Shown one piece after another: positions 1 to 8,588 of a stretch of DNA of 38,246 nucleotides. The stretch is taken from the IMG/VR virus record IMGVR_UViG_3300034030_000018, positions 1 through 38,246 of that record, one strand, 5' to 3'. How positions within the stretch are numbered: the first letter of the stretch is position 1; each line of letters opens with the position of its first letter. Made by a program: the position numbers and the translations under genes. The DNA is from a virus. The notes beneath the pieces are model-generated. The model was not told where the DNA came from, searched no databases, and saw only the letters and a program-made list of their open reading frames with translations.

Positions 1-117
1 AATAGACGACCTCGAGACTCAACTCGACGCGCTCTCCCGTTTCGGCTCCACGCGCGCTGAAGCCGCCGCGCGGGAGATTGAGGCGCGGTTCAGAGACACC
101 CGCCTCCGCCTTGAGGC
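1..117. repeat. Terminal direct repeat (left copy) closing the circle
   Basis: Positions 1-117 match 38130-38246 except at positions 11 and 18 (C instead of A at both). The exact match runs 19-117, which is 99 bp. Such an overlap is typical of a circular or circularly permuted molecule assembled from short reads. Both copies keep the tape-measure frame open. The two mismatches change Ile-Asp-type residues at two codons (I to L, N to T), so they may reflect strain variation or an end artefact. Confidence 0.93.
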
Positions 118-1408
118 AGAAGCCCGAGCCGGCGCGGCGGGGGCGGCGGCGGCTCTTGAGGCTCTCGATAAGGTCGTCAAGCGTCTTACGTCCCGCGAGA
201 AAGCTACAGCACATTCCGAGAACGCACAGACGCAACTTAATGAGTTGCGCGACCTCCAGGAGTTGCTCGACATTGGCGTCGCTCAGGGCTCGATAAAATC
301 CCGCGACGCGCTAAGACGCCGAATCGAGTTGGAGCGCGAGTATAAGAACCGCTTAAGGGAGACAATTGAGGCGCTATCAGACCTCTATCGTGAGACCGGC
401 GACCCGCGCATTGCGGAAGCTGTCCGAGAGCTTCAAATCGAGTGGGCGAAGCTCGGCCACGTCATTGACGAGACGGCCAAGCGGATAGACGACACCCTGC
501 GCTCGGGCTTGGAGGACACGCTCGCCAACATCATCACCCGCACGGAGACCGTCGGCGAAGCCTTCCGAAAGCTGGCCCAGTCCATCCTCGCGGAGATTGC
601 GCGCATCCTCGCCGCCAACTTCGTAGAGAAGTTGTTCGGCGGCGTGCTGAATACCGGAAGCGGCAGCTCCGTCGGCAACATTCTGGCCGGCATCCTCGGC
701 CGCGGGACGCCGAAGACCTCGGGCACGCCCGCCCCCGCCGGCACGGGCATCGAAAATTTACCGTTGATAATCACGAACTTTTCGGGGCGAGTGGGGCAGG
801 GCTTCACCGGCCTCCGTAACTCTACCGAGGGACTACGGGGCGACACTCGCGGCGGCATCGGCCAAGTTAACACCAACTTCGGCACGGCTATCGGTCTCCT
901 CGGCAACATCGTCTCGGCCACCGCGGCGCAGGCCGCCGCCGGGATTGCTGCGGCTATAACGACCATCACCAAGGTCCTTACCGCCGGGGGCGGCGGCGGC
1001 GCGAGCGCGACGGGCAGCTTCCAGGGGGCGACGCCGGGCGGCCGCCTCATCCGCGTGGCCGAGGCCGGCTTTGATGAGGTCATTCTCACGACTGACCCGA
1101 AGCACAAGAGCCGGACGTCCCGCCTGCTCGGGCAGTTCCTTCGCCGCACGGGGCTCGCCCCGGACTTCGGCTCCGTCGTCCTAGAGGGCGCGCTCGCGGG
1201 CGTCCCGTCCTTCGCCGCCGGCGGCTTCGCCCTCTCCGGCATGGAGCCGCCCGAGAGCCTGGGCGGGGATACGTTCAACGTTAAGGTTGACGCCCCTATC
1301 GTCACCCCCAACCGCCAGAGCTTCGCCGGCAGCGAGCAGCAGATAAAGCGTGACCTCGCGCGGGCCACGCAGGACGGCATCCGCCGGGCGAAGTCCCGGC
1401 CGAGGTAG
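2..1408 (+). CDS. Tape measure protein, C-terminal part (continues from 35887-38246)
   Basis: The frame is open from base 2 to the TAG at 1406-1408 and is the same frame as the ORF leaving the window at 38246, so this is the distal part of a protein of about 1,216 residues in the circular molecule. The first 150 codons are charged and Ala/Glu/Arg-rich, predicted coiled coil. A glycine-rich stretch follows around 985-1015, then a conserved-looking C-terminal segment with the motif AEAGFDEVILTTDPKH (about 1060-1105). A tape measure sets tail length and is threaded through the tube. A TTG at 245 could be read as a start, but there is no reason to prefer it since the frame is open upstream. Next gene starts 5 bp downstream. 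Confidence 0.85.
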   Translation: MDDLETQLDALSRFGSTRAEAAAREIEARFRDTRLRLEAEARAGAAGAAAALEALDKVVKRLTSREKATAHSENAQTQLNELRDLQELLDIGVAQGSIKSRDALRRRIELEREYKNRLRETIEALSDLYRETGDPRIAEAVRELQIEWAKLGHVIDETAKRIDDTLRSGLEDTLANIITRTETVGEAFRKLAQSILAEIARILAANFVEKLFGGVLNTGSGSSVGNILAGILGRGTPKTSGTPAPAGTGIENLPLIITNFSGRVGQGFTGLRNSTEGLRGDTRGGIGQVNTNFGTAIGLLGNIVSATAAQAAAGIAAAITTITKVLTAGGGGGASATGSFQGATPGGRLIRVAEAGFDEVILTTDPKHKSRTSRLLGQFLRRTGLAPDFGSVVLEGALAGVPSFAAGGFALSGMEPPESLGGDTFNVKVDAPIVTPNRQSFAGSEQQIKRDLARATQDGIRRAKSRPR

Positions 1409-1413
1409 CAACG

Positions 1414-2085
1414 ATGGCATTCCACGAGGTCGTCTTTCCTTTAAGCGTAGACCGCTGCCTCTCCTCGCACGAGTGGCTGACCAACATCATCGAACTCGGC
1501 GACCAGGCCGAGCAGCGCATCCCGCAGGGCTCGGACGGCCGGCGGAAGTTCAACGCGTCTCTCGGCGTCCGCTCGCTCAAAGACCTGCAAACCCTCCTCA
1601 AGTTCCACGCGCTCCGCCACGGCGAGACTTACGGCTTCAAGGCGCGCGACCTCGTTGACTACACCGTCGCGCGCGGCGCCGAGGGGACGCTCCAGCACGT
1701 CTACAACGGCGTGACGGCGAGCTTCCAGCTTCAGAAGGTCTACTCCGACGCGGCGGCCGTCTGGATTCGGGAAATCTACAAGCCCGAGCAGGGGAGCGTG
1801 AAGGTCTACCGCAACGGGACTCTGCTGACCGAGGGCGCGCAGTACACCATCAACTACGCGACCGGCGTCATCACCTTCGTCGGGGCGAACGTCCCGGCCG
1901 CGGGCAACGTCATCGAGTGGGAGGGGCGCTTCTACGTGCCCGTCAGGTTCACCGTCAGCGAGATACCGGCGGCCGAGTTCGTCGCCTCGATGGAAGAGTC
2001 GGCGGACGGCTCGGGGTGGGTGGTGCGAACCGGAAGCGCCGACCTGCCCGAGATTTTGCTTATCGAGATAAAGGACTACACCTGA
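1414..2085 (+). CDS. DUF2460-like distal tail protein
   Basis: A 223-residue protein that starts MAFHEVVFPLSVDR. It carries the pattern seen in DUF2460 proteins of siphoviruses and gene transfer agents: an N-terminal strand (VVFPLSVDRCLSS), a region with RRKFNASLGVRSLKDLQTLLKFHALRHGETYGFKARDLVDY, then a beta-rich half with a repeat-like YRNGTLLTEGAQYTINYATG segment that defines a hairpin domain. In known systems this protein joins the tail tube to the tip hub. Its stop codon overlaps the next start (TGATG), so the two are translationally coupled. Assignment is by remembered family pattern, not a search. Confidence 0.8.
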   Translation: MAFHEVVFPLSVDRCLSSHEWLTNIIELGDQAEQRIPQGSDGRRKFNASLGVRSLKDLQTLLKFHALRHGETYGFKARDLVDYTVARGAEGTLQHVYNGVTASFQLQKVYSDAAAVWIREIYKPEQGSVKVYRNGTLLTEGAQYTINYATGVITFVGANVPAAGNVIEWEGRFYVPVRFTVSEIPAAEFVASMEESADGSGWVVRTGSADLPEILLIEIKDYT

Positions 2086-3011
2086 TGCCCGAGTCGGTCA
2101 TCAACTACCAGAGCCCGCACACGGCGCAGAGCCTTATTGACCACATAGGCGCGGCGACGCCGACGACGGCCGTCTGCTGGAAGCTCACGCCCGACCCGGC
2201 GAGCCCCGTTTACGCCTCGGGGCTGGAGGTGCGCGCCACCTCGCACGACCGGAAGCTCGTCCTGCCCGGCCACGGCCCCGCCCCCTTCCTGCCCGGCGTC
2301 GCCGGCCTTCCCTCGGCCATAGACACCGAGAGCGGCCACGACTCCGCCGGCCTTCAGTATCAGACCGTCTTCAACTCCGCAGGCATCACGCGCGAGGCGC
2401 TGGCCGCGGGCGACTGGGTGAAGGCGCGGGTCTCCATCTACACCGTCAACGTCGCGGCCCTGAACATGGGGCAGTTGGTCGAATTCGTCGGCTTTCTCGG
2501 CAAGGCCGACGAGGAGGCGGAGATGTGGCGCGCGGAGGCGCGACCCCTGACCGCCGTCGCGCAGGCGCAGGTCGGGAGACTCACCTCGGCGCGCTGCACC
2601 GTCAAGAGGCTCGGCGACGCCCGATGCAAGGTCAACCTCAACGCCCCGGCCGCGGGCGACGGCGGGGCGATTCTCGTCAACGGCTCTCTGACCCAAGTCG
2701 TGAGTGTGACGCGCGTCCGCGCCTCCGCTCTCACCCAGACCGGCAATTACTTCGAGTTGATTAAGTTCACTTCGGGCGTACTCGCGGGGCGCGAGTACGA
2801 GGTGAGGGAGTACGACCCGACGAATAAGGAGTTCATCCTCCGCGACTTCATGCACACACTGCCCGCGGTCGGCAATACCTTCACCGCCACGCGGCGCTGC
2901 AACCGCGACCCGGCCGACTGCGTGAAAATCTACGCCAACATCATCAACAACCGGGGCTTCCGGTTCATCACTAACATCGAGCACGTCAACAAGATCGAGA
3001 GGGCTTCCTGA
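2085..3011 (+). CDS. DUF2163-like tail tip hub protein
   Basis: A 308-residue protein beginning MPESVINYQSPHTAQSLIDHIG. The layout matches DUF2163/phage BR0599-type hub proteins: an N-terminal beta domain with a CWKLTPDP segment, a TVNVAALNMGQLVEFVGFLGKA region, and a C-terminal part with several cysteines (ARCTVKRLGDARCKVNL, RRCNRDPADCVKIYANI) and the NRGFRF motif near the end. These cysteines are usual for the family. In gene transfer agents the equivalent protein forms the hub between the distal tail protein and the peptidase. The ATG at 2085 overlaps the previous stop, and its own stop overlaps the next start (TGATG at 3009-3013). Confidence 0.82.
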   Translation: MPESVINYQSPHTAQSLIDHIGAATPTTAVCWKLTPDPASPVYASGLEVRATSHDRKLVLPGHGPAPFLPGVAGLPSAIDTESGHDSAGLQYQTVFNSAGITREALAAGDWVKARVSIYTVNVAALNMGQLVEFVGFLGKADEEAEMWRAEARPLTAVAQAQVGRLTSARCTVKRLGDARCKVNLNAPAAGDGGAILVNGSLTQVVSVTRVRASALTQTGNYFELIKFTSGVLAGREYEVREYDPTNKEFILRDFMHTLPAVGNTFTATRRCNRDPADCVKIYANIINNRGFRFITNIEHVNKIERAS

Positions 3012-3493
3012 TGTCCACGGCCACGCCCGCCCCCTTCTACGTCCCGCCCGACCCTTCGCGCGTCACCCGCGACGACGTGGTGGCGGTCGCCCGGCTGCTC
3101 AAGGGCACGCCCTTCAGACACCAGGGCTCCGACCCGGCCACGGGCCTCGACTGCCGCGGGGTCATCGAGTTCATCGCCTTCGTCCTGGCGGGGCGGCCCA
3201 TACCGCCGCGCAACTACCAGCGCCAGCCCTCGGGCGTGGAGTTCCTGGAGAAGATGCGCGCCGAGATGGTGGAGATCGACCCCTCGGAGGCCGGGCACGG
3301 CGACGCCGTGCTCATCCACTTCCCGAAGGACACCGAGGCGAGGCACGGCGGGGTGCTGGCCCGCGGGCCTTACGAGCCGATGCTGGTCCACGCGTGGGAG
3401 AGCCGCGGCGAGGGCGAGGTGAGGGAAGAGCCCTTGAGAGGGTGGAAGCGCCGCAACGTGGATTACGCCTTCAGGTTCCCCTTCGTGAGTTAG
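3011..3493 (+). CDS. NlpC/P60-family tail-associated cell-wall peptidase
   Basis: A 160-residue protein. Near residue 53 lies GLDCRGVIEFIAFV with the candidate catalytic cysteine, preceded by the family's KGTPFRHQGSDPATG segment. The candidate catalytic histidine is in ARHGGVLA near residue 115, followed by a polar residue further on. This is the NlpC/P60 arrangement. In lambda K and GTA equivalents the enzyme sits at the tail tip and opens peptidoglycan during DNA entry. There is no signal peptide, which fits a virion component rather than an exported lysin. It is placed exactly between the DUF2163 hub and the tip protein, as in GTA-like cassettes. Confidence 0.88.
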   Translation: MSTATPAPFYVPPDPSRVTRDDVVAVARLLKGTPFRHQGSDPATGLDCRGVIEFIAFVLAGRPIPPRNYQRQPSGVEFLEKMRAEMVEIDPSEAGHGDAVLIHFPKDTEARHGGVLARGPYEPMLVHAWESRGEGEVREEPLRGWKRRNVDYAFRFPFVS

Positions 3494-3504
3494 GAGAGAA
3501 AGTC

Positions 3505-6500
3505 GTGGCCGTCGCAATCCCTTTACTCATCCAGGTCGGCATCGCCGCGGGCACTTACGTGGCGTCGTCTCTGCTCGCGCCCAAGCCGAAGCTCAACCCC
3601 GTGGACAAGGGGCGGTATGACGACATTCGCGTCACCACGGCCGAGGAGGGCGGCTTCATCCCCCTCTGCTTCGGCGAACGCGTCCGCCTCGCCGGCAATC
3701 TCATGTGGGGCACGGTGACGAAGGAGTACGTCTCCCGCGACCCGGGCCGCACCGGCGGGAAGGGCGGCGCGCGCCAGCCCACGCCCCCCACGAACACCTA
3801 CAGCTATAAGAAGTCTTTCGCGATTCTCGTCTGCGCCACGCCCGTCAGGTCTTACCGCCGCATCTCCGAAAACCTCGAAGTCATCTTCAACTACATCGGG
3901 TCGGAGGTCTACGAGGGATTCTTCGAGGCGGAGAACCACACGGCCGCCGGCGGGGCGACCGTCGTCTCAGACCCTTTCCTCTCGGGCGGGCGGGGAGTGC
4001 GCCTCTCGGGCCCGGGTCAGTTCTCCCTGATGCCCGTCCGCGCCGAGGCCGAGGGGCTGCACACCGTCACCGTCTTCTACAAGGCCGCCGCCCCGGCCTC
4101 CGTCCAGGTCAGCACGGGCGTCACCTCCTCGACGACCGTGGCGCTGCCCGCCACCGGCGACGAGCCCGAGGCCGTGACGGCGACCGTCAACCTCTCCCGC
4201 GCCGGCGGGCTCCTCAAGATCCTGCGCGTCACGGGGACGTGCGACATCGACCGCGTGTACGTCTCGGCGACGGGCGCGCCGCCCCCGCCGAAGCAGGCCG
4301 CCCCCGTCGCCACGCAGGTCATAGACCCGAACGAGTCTTTCCCCTCCAACGAGAACAACCCCGTCCCCTACTACAACGTGTCGGAAGGGTTCGACGCGGA
4401 CGGCTACTTCGAGGGCTTCACCACCGGCGGCGGGCAGGCGCGGTTCGAGCTGTTCGCGGGGAAGGAGACTCAGCCGCAGTCCGCCATCATCGTGGCCGTC
4501 GAGGGGGCGTCGGAGACGCCCGCCTTCCGCGACGTCTCGTACTTCGCCACGGAGGACTATCTGCTCAAGGAGGGGCAGCTCGGCAACTTCATTTTCGAGA
4601 TAGAGCCGGACATTCAAGACCTGGACGAGACGCTGGAATACCTCTACACGCTCGACGGGAAGGTGGCGGCCGCGGACTGCGACTTCTCGCTGCTCGCCGG
4701 CCGGAAGATTTCGGGGCTCGTCATAGACCACCGCGCGCCGCTGGCCGAGACGGTGGCCGCGCTCGAAGCGTGGTTCAACTTCGACATCGTGCCGAAGGGC
4801 GGGAAGATTACGGCCGTCCCGCGGGGCGGGGCCGTGGTGACGAGGCTCTACGAGCGCGAGCTGCGCGCGCACCACTTCGGCGAGGAGCGCCCCAGGGCGG
4901 CCGTGAAGGTCACGCACGAAGACCCGGCCGACCTGCCCGGCGCGGTGGATATTCTTTACCTCGACTCTTCCCCCTCGAAGGACTTCCACACCGGCAACCA
5001 GACCGCGCAGAAGATAGTCGGCCACGCCTTCGACTACGAGACGCTGTCCTTCCCAATTGTGGGCGACGCCAACACGGCGCACGCCGTCGGCCTGCGCTAC
5101 CTCGACGCGCGCCACCTCGCGGCGAAGCCCGGCGAGATGGTCTGCGGCTTCGGCAAGCGCCACCTCATCCCGACCGACGTCATCGAGGTCGAGATGGACG
5201 ACGGCACGCTCTACACGCACCGCATCGTCTCGAAGCAGGCGGACCTTCAGGGGATGGTCAAGCTCGCCGCCGTGCCCGAGAGGGCGTCCATCTACTCGCA
5301 GACGGGGGCGGGCGTCTCGGGGAAGGGCGGCGACGCGCTGCTCGTCAGCCCGCCCGCCAACACCCTGCTCGTCGTCATGGACTGCCCGGCGCTGCGGCAG
5401 GAGGACGTCGGCTCGCTCATCCTGTACGCCGCGGGCTGCCCGCGCGGCGCGGGGTCGTGGGCGGCCTACCACCTGAACAAGCGCGACCAGAACGGCGAGA
5501 CCGAGCGGGTCGGCGGCTACACGGCGGCGGCCATCGTCGGCGTCGTCGAGACGGCCTCGCAGAGCGCCGCCGGGTCGGGCTTCGAGGGCTCGCGGGAGTT
5601 CGTCGTCAAGCTCTACCACGGCTCGCTCGAATCCCGCACCGAGGAGGAGGTGCGCGCCGAGCGAGTCAACATCGCGCTCTACGGCTCGGGCTCGCGCTGG
5701 GAGGTCGTCCAGTTCCTGACCGTCGAGGCGCAGGCGGCCACCTTCCCCTTCGTCGCTCAGTACAAGGTGACGGGCGTCGTCTCCGGGCTCCTCGGGACCG
5801 AAGGGGAGTCCGCCACGCACCAGGCCGGCGACTTCTTCGTCCTCTTCGACGCCGCGGTGGCGTCCTTCCCGATGCGCCCGGCCGACGTTAGCTACGCCTT
5901 CGACTTCATCGCGCAGACCGCCGGGCAGGCGCTGGGCGACGCCGAGGCCGCGGGCGTCTCGACGCTCACCTACCAGGGGAACTCGCGCAAGCCCCTCGCG
6001 CCGTCCCGCGTGGACGTCGAGGCGGAGACGGGGCTCGCCCCGCGCGACTCCGCGGGCTCAATCCTCGTCATGCCGTGGCCGCGCACCAACGCCGAGCTGG
6101 TCGGCGACGAGTACCTGGTCGAGTACCTGACCGACGACAGGAGCGCCGTCGTCCACTCGGAGACGTTCCGCGAGGGCGGGGCGATGCCGGCGCTCCTCGT
6201 CTCGCACGTCGCCGGCTCGTCCGGCAAGTTCGACGGCGTGGTGGAGAACACTTTCTCCCTGAGCGGCGGCGGCCTCCAGTCCCGCTCCGTCGCCCTGCAG
6301 GTCATCCGCGGCGCGGACAACTTCGTCGAGGCGACGATGCGCGCCACCGGCAGCGGCGCGGCGCGCATCGGCCTCATCCCGGCGACCGCGGACTGGCGGG
6401 GGGCGGGAGCGCCGATGGGGCATCACGTCAGCGTCGTCGCGGGACTCGTGCCGGGCGTGACCGTGAGCGTCAACGGGGCCGGGGTCGCTTTCGTTGACTA

Positions 6501-6840
6501 TAACCCCGGCGACGACGTGCGGCTGCGCATCCGGCTCGCCGGGGCGCGGGTGCTCTTCTACGTGAATTACATCAACGAGGCGAGCCAGCCGGTCTACGAG
6601 TCGGCGGTCGCGGCCGCCCTGCCCGCCCGCCTTTACCTGCGCCTGACGACCGGGAGCGCCGGCGCGGCGGAGGCGAGGGACGCCTTTCTAGCCATTGACC
6701 CGTTCGCGGCGACGGTCTTCTCGGCCGCGCAGCAGCAGCAATACTACGGGGGGCTCAAGAGCCCCCTTCAGGTGCGCATCAGTCAGTATTCAGGAGTCAG
6801 AGAGGTCGGCTACGGGCCGGCGTGGGAAGGAGCTATTTAG
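3505..6840 (+). CDS. Large tail tip / host specificity protein (gpJ- and GTA-tip-like)
   Basis: A 1,111-residue protein. The GTG at 3505 is chosen as start because an AGGAGA Shine-Dalgarno lies just behind the preceding TAG. The frame is open further upstream, inside the peptidase gene. The N-terminus is hydrophobic (AVAIPLLIQVGIAAGTYVASS), a feature shared by many J-like proteins. It is followed by KPKLNPVDKGRYDDIRVTTAEEGGFIPLCFG, the interface motif of these hubs. A central section (SGLVIDHRAPLAETVAALEAWFNFDIVP, about residues 410-440) resembles the conserved phage tail protein domain of TipJ/GTA proteins. The C-terminal third is beta-rich, as expected for receptor-facing domains. Likely determines adsorption. 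Confidence 0.85.
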   Translation: MAVAIPLLIQVGIAAGTYVASSLLAPKPKLNPVDKGRYDDIRVTTAEEGGFIPLCFGERVRLAGNLMWGTVTKEYVSRDPGRTGGKGGARQPTPPTNTYSYKKSFAILVCATPVRSYRRISENLEVIFNYIGSEVYEGFFEAENHTAAGGATVVSDPFLSGGRGVRLSGPGQFSLMPVRAEAEGLHTVTVFYKAAAPASVQVSTGVTSSTTVALPATGDEPEAVTATVNLSRAGGLLKILRVTGTCDIDRVYVSATGAPPPPKQAAPVATQVIDPNESFPSNENNPVPYYNVSEGFDADGYFEGFTTGGGQARFELFAGKETQPQSAIIVAVEGASETPAFRDVSYFATEDYLLKEGQLGNFIFEIEPDIQDLDETLEYLYTLDGKVAAADCDFSLLAGRKISGLVIDHRAPLAETVAALEAWFNFDIVPKGGKITAVPRGGAVVTRLYERELRAHHFGEERPRAAVKVTHEDPADLPGAVDILYLDSSPSKDFHTGNQTAQKIVGHAFDYETLSFPIVGDANTAHAVGLRYLDARHLAAKPGEMVCGFGKRHLIPTDVIEVEMDDGTLYTHRIVSKQADLQGMVKLAAVPERASIYSQTGAGVSGKGGDALLVSPPANTLLVVMDCPALRQEDVGSLILYAAGCPRGAGSWAAYHLNKRDQNGETERVGGYTAAAIVGVVETASQSAAGSGFEGSREFVVKLYHGSLESRTEEEVRAERVNIALYGSGSRWEVVQFLTVEAQAATFPFVAQYKVTGVVSGLLGTEGESATHQAGDFFVLFDAAVASFPMRPADVSYAFDFIAQTAGQALGDAEAAGVSTLTYQGNSRKPLAPSRVDVEAETGLAPRDSAGSILVMPWPRTNAELVGDEYLVEYLTDDRSAVVHSETFREGGAMPALLVSHVAGSSGKFDGVVENTFSLSGGGLQSRSVALQVIRGADNFVEATMRATGSGAARIGLIPATADWRGAGAPMGHHVSVVAGLVPGVTVSVNGAGVAFVDYNPGDDVRLRIRLAGARVLFYVNYINEASQPVYESAVAAALPARLYLRLTTGSAGAAEARDAFLAIDPFAATVFSAAQQQQYYGGLKSPLQVRISQYSGVREVGYGPAWEGAI

Positions 6841-7692
6841 ATGGCCGACGATTACACCCCGCTACACGGCTGGCTGCTGCCGAAAGACCGCGAGCAGCTT
6901 CTGGAGTTGTTCCTGCGCGAGAGGCTGCTCGAGATAGACGCCGCGGCAGGCGTGGACCTCGCCGCGCCCGTCCCGCTCTCCGCGGCGGCGGCCCTGACCT
7001 CCTCCGCCTTCGGGAAGCTCCACGTCTGCACGGGCACGGCCGCAGACTATACGATTACGCTCCCGGCGCCGACGCTGGCGGACGTCGGCAAGCTCATCAC
7101 CTTCCAGATGGACGACGCCCTGACGAAGGTGGTCACGCTGGACGCCGGCGCGACCCGCTCCATCAACGGCCAGCAGACCCGCGTCATGTGGGCGGGCGAG
7201 GTGGCCATCCTCCGCTGCGTCGGTACGTCCGGCCCCTCCTGGGCGAAGCTCGGGGGCACGTTCCGGCCGATGTCGGCGCTGATGTACCTGAACGCCAACC
7301 AATCTATCGCCAACGCGAGCGGGCCCGTGAAGGTCACGCTGAACTCCGCGGGGACGAACGTCGGCGGGATGGTGGACACGACGAACAACCGCTTCAACAT
7401 CAAGCGGGCGGGGACTTACGAGCTGAACGGGCAGGTGTGGTTCAACTCCGTGGCCGTCCCGACGGGGCTGCTCGACTTCTACAAGAACGGCGCGCAGCTG
7501 GACGAGACTTACGGCTTCTCGCCCTCGGCCTCGAACAACCTCGTCATCAAGGGGGCGACCGTCGAGACGCTGGCGGCCGGCGACCAGTTAGACCTCCGCG
7601 TCTACCAGAACTCGGGGGGCGCGCAGAACCTCATCGGGCACCCGACGAACCGCTACACGAAGATGAGTCTGGTCGAGCAGGTCGGGTGGTGA
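6841..7692 (+). CDS. Tail fibre / receptor-binding protein with C1q-like C-terminal domain
   Basis: A 283-residue protein starting one base after the tip gene's stop. An AAGGAG about 10 bases upstream serves as Shine-Dalgarno. Residues 1-40 are helical and charged and may attach to the tip. The middle (YTITLPAPTLADVGKLITFQMDD...LDAGATRSING) is a beta-structured segment common in fibre proteins. The last 140 residues look like a C1q/TNF-type jelly roll: NNRFNIKRAGTYELNGQVWFNS, then FYKNGAQLDETYGFS and TLAAGDQLDLRVYQNSGG. Such domains trimerise and bind surface glycans or proteins. It is the last gene of the late operon and probably sets host range. Confidence 0.78.
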   Translation: MADDYTPLHGWLLPKDREQLLELFLRERLLEIDAAAGVDLAAPVPLSAAAALTSSAFGKLHVCTGTAADYTITLPAPTLADVGKLITFQMDDALTKVVTLDAGATRSINGQQTRVMWAGEVAILRCVGTSGPSWAKLGGTFRPMSALMYLNANQSIANASGPVKVTLNSAGTNVGGMVDTTNNRFNIKRAGTYELNGQVWFNSVAVPTGLLDFYKNGAQLDETYGFSPSASNNLVIKGATVETLAAGDQLDLRVYQNSGGAQNLIGHPTNRYTKMSLVEQVGW

Positions 7693-7807
7693 GGCGGCTA
7701 GGCTCGCAACGAAGGACATTGAGAAGATTGATTTGAGGGGGCTGGGGAAGACTTGCCGCGTCCTGGGGTGTGAACCCGGCGACCTGCTGAAGGTGAGCGA
7801 AGGGTGA
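7691..7807 (+). pseudogene. C-terminal remnant of an XRE/HTH_26-type repressor
   Basis: In the frame starting at 7691 the DNA reads GEAARLATKDIEKIDLRGLG, then KTCRVLGCEPGDLLKVSEG and a TGA at 7805-7807. This is the characteristic end of short XRE-family regulators (helix 4-5 with IDLxxLxxxCxxLxCxPGDLL). No start codon, Shine-Dalgarno or helix-turn-helix part precedes it, because the upstream sequence is the tail fibre gene in another frame. I infer a 5'-deleted repressor or host regulator gene joined to the end of the fibre gene by recombination. Confidence 0.7.
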
Positions 7808-7878
7808 GGGCTTGCGTCTTATAATGAGCATTACGTAGCGAATGAATCTCCGTTCAGCGTGTTTTAAGGCACCAGAAT

Positions 7879-7958
7879 CTATATCTTGTGGTCGGGTAGG
7901 TGCTGCGTGATCGGCAAATACGCCTCAACCCACTTTGGAGGGTCACCACAAGATATAG
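7879..7958. repeat. 14-bp inverted repeat, 52-bp spacer
   Basis: CTATATCTTGTGGT at 7879-7892 is the exact reverse complement of 7945-7958. The arms are AT-rich compared with the surroundings. No T-tract follows, so it is not a simple terminator. It could be a protein-binding pair of sites or the ends of a small lost element. Confidence 0.75.
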
Positions 7959-8112
7959 TATGCGCTGAAGCGCTTCGGTACTGCGGTACTTCGGTACCGG
8001 AGTATCCCCGCTAGTATCCCTGCTGGCATCCCAGGCACGCCGCACCTCCGTACGGAGTACTATAGTGCCTGGTGCTATAGCACGCCCTGCTACCCACGGG
8101 GGATGCAAAAAC

Positions 8113-8190
8113 TGCACCCCCTGCAGAATTTGCACCCCCTCCTTGATCGACACCCCCTGACATTCGTAACCCCCATACAAAACGCCCCCT
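8113..8190 (+). repeat. Iteron-like array of five CCCCC(T) units, 15-18 bp period
   Basis: C5 tracts begin at 8117, 8135, 8153, 8170 and 8185, so successive spacings are 18, 18, 17 and 15 bp. The first two units share TGCACCCCCT. In one frame the units read as a degenerate hexapeptide (QKLHPL, QNLHPL, LDRHPL). This resembles the repeat blocks found within some phage replication-protein genes, where DNA iterons lie inside the gene. No intact gene surrounds it here, so it may be a relic. Confidence 0.6.
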
Positions 8191-8588
8191 GTGGAATCCA
8201 CACCTATGGAAACCATCTGTCCGGCTGGCTTGCTATGAGTTGGTCCGGCCTGAGCTGGCTATGTTCTGGCTGGCCACGCCGTAGCCAGCCACAATAGAGC
8301 CGGCTTAGAACCTGCGGGTGCCTCAGATTCTGTGGGAGGGTCTAAATTCTCAACTTTCACCCAACTCTTACATAACCACGCCTCGTTTCATACGTTAGAC
8401 GTACCCGCGATAAGTCATTCACCCGACAGCATCCCTTCGGGAATGCGAAACCGTCCGGGATACAGAGGGGTTCGCGACGTGAACCGGTTCGCCAGACGGA
8501 CGGGCCTCTCCAGAAACTACCGGAGGTACTTCCAGTACCGGGGGTACCTTGGGTACCCTAAGGTAGTCTTAGGTGGTAGGAGGAAACG

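Larger units (their letters stand above)
7808..8588. other. 780-bp region without a convincing gene, rich in hairpins and short repeats
   Basis: No open frame here has both a plausible start and protein-like composition. The region holds a 14-bp inverted repeat (7879-7892 / 7945-7958), a TTCG-tetraloop hairpin with 6-bp stem (about 7983-7998), an array of five C5 tracts spaced 15-18 bp (8113-8190), GGCTGG/CCAGCC inverted repeats around 8270-8290, and a cluster of GTAC-containing palindromes just upstream of the next gene (8520-8575). The base composition and abundance of structure suggest decayed genes plus regulatory RNA or DNA sites. Confidence 0.6.

Noticed and set aside
3967-5820. 617-codon minus-strand ORF opposite the tip gene
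   Set aside because: Shadow of a high-GC gene; Arg/Gly/Val-rich antisense composition and no start context. Other long antisense ORFs (for example 26759-28000, 29387-31174, 31749-33035, 36808-38151) are rejected for the same reason.
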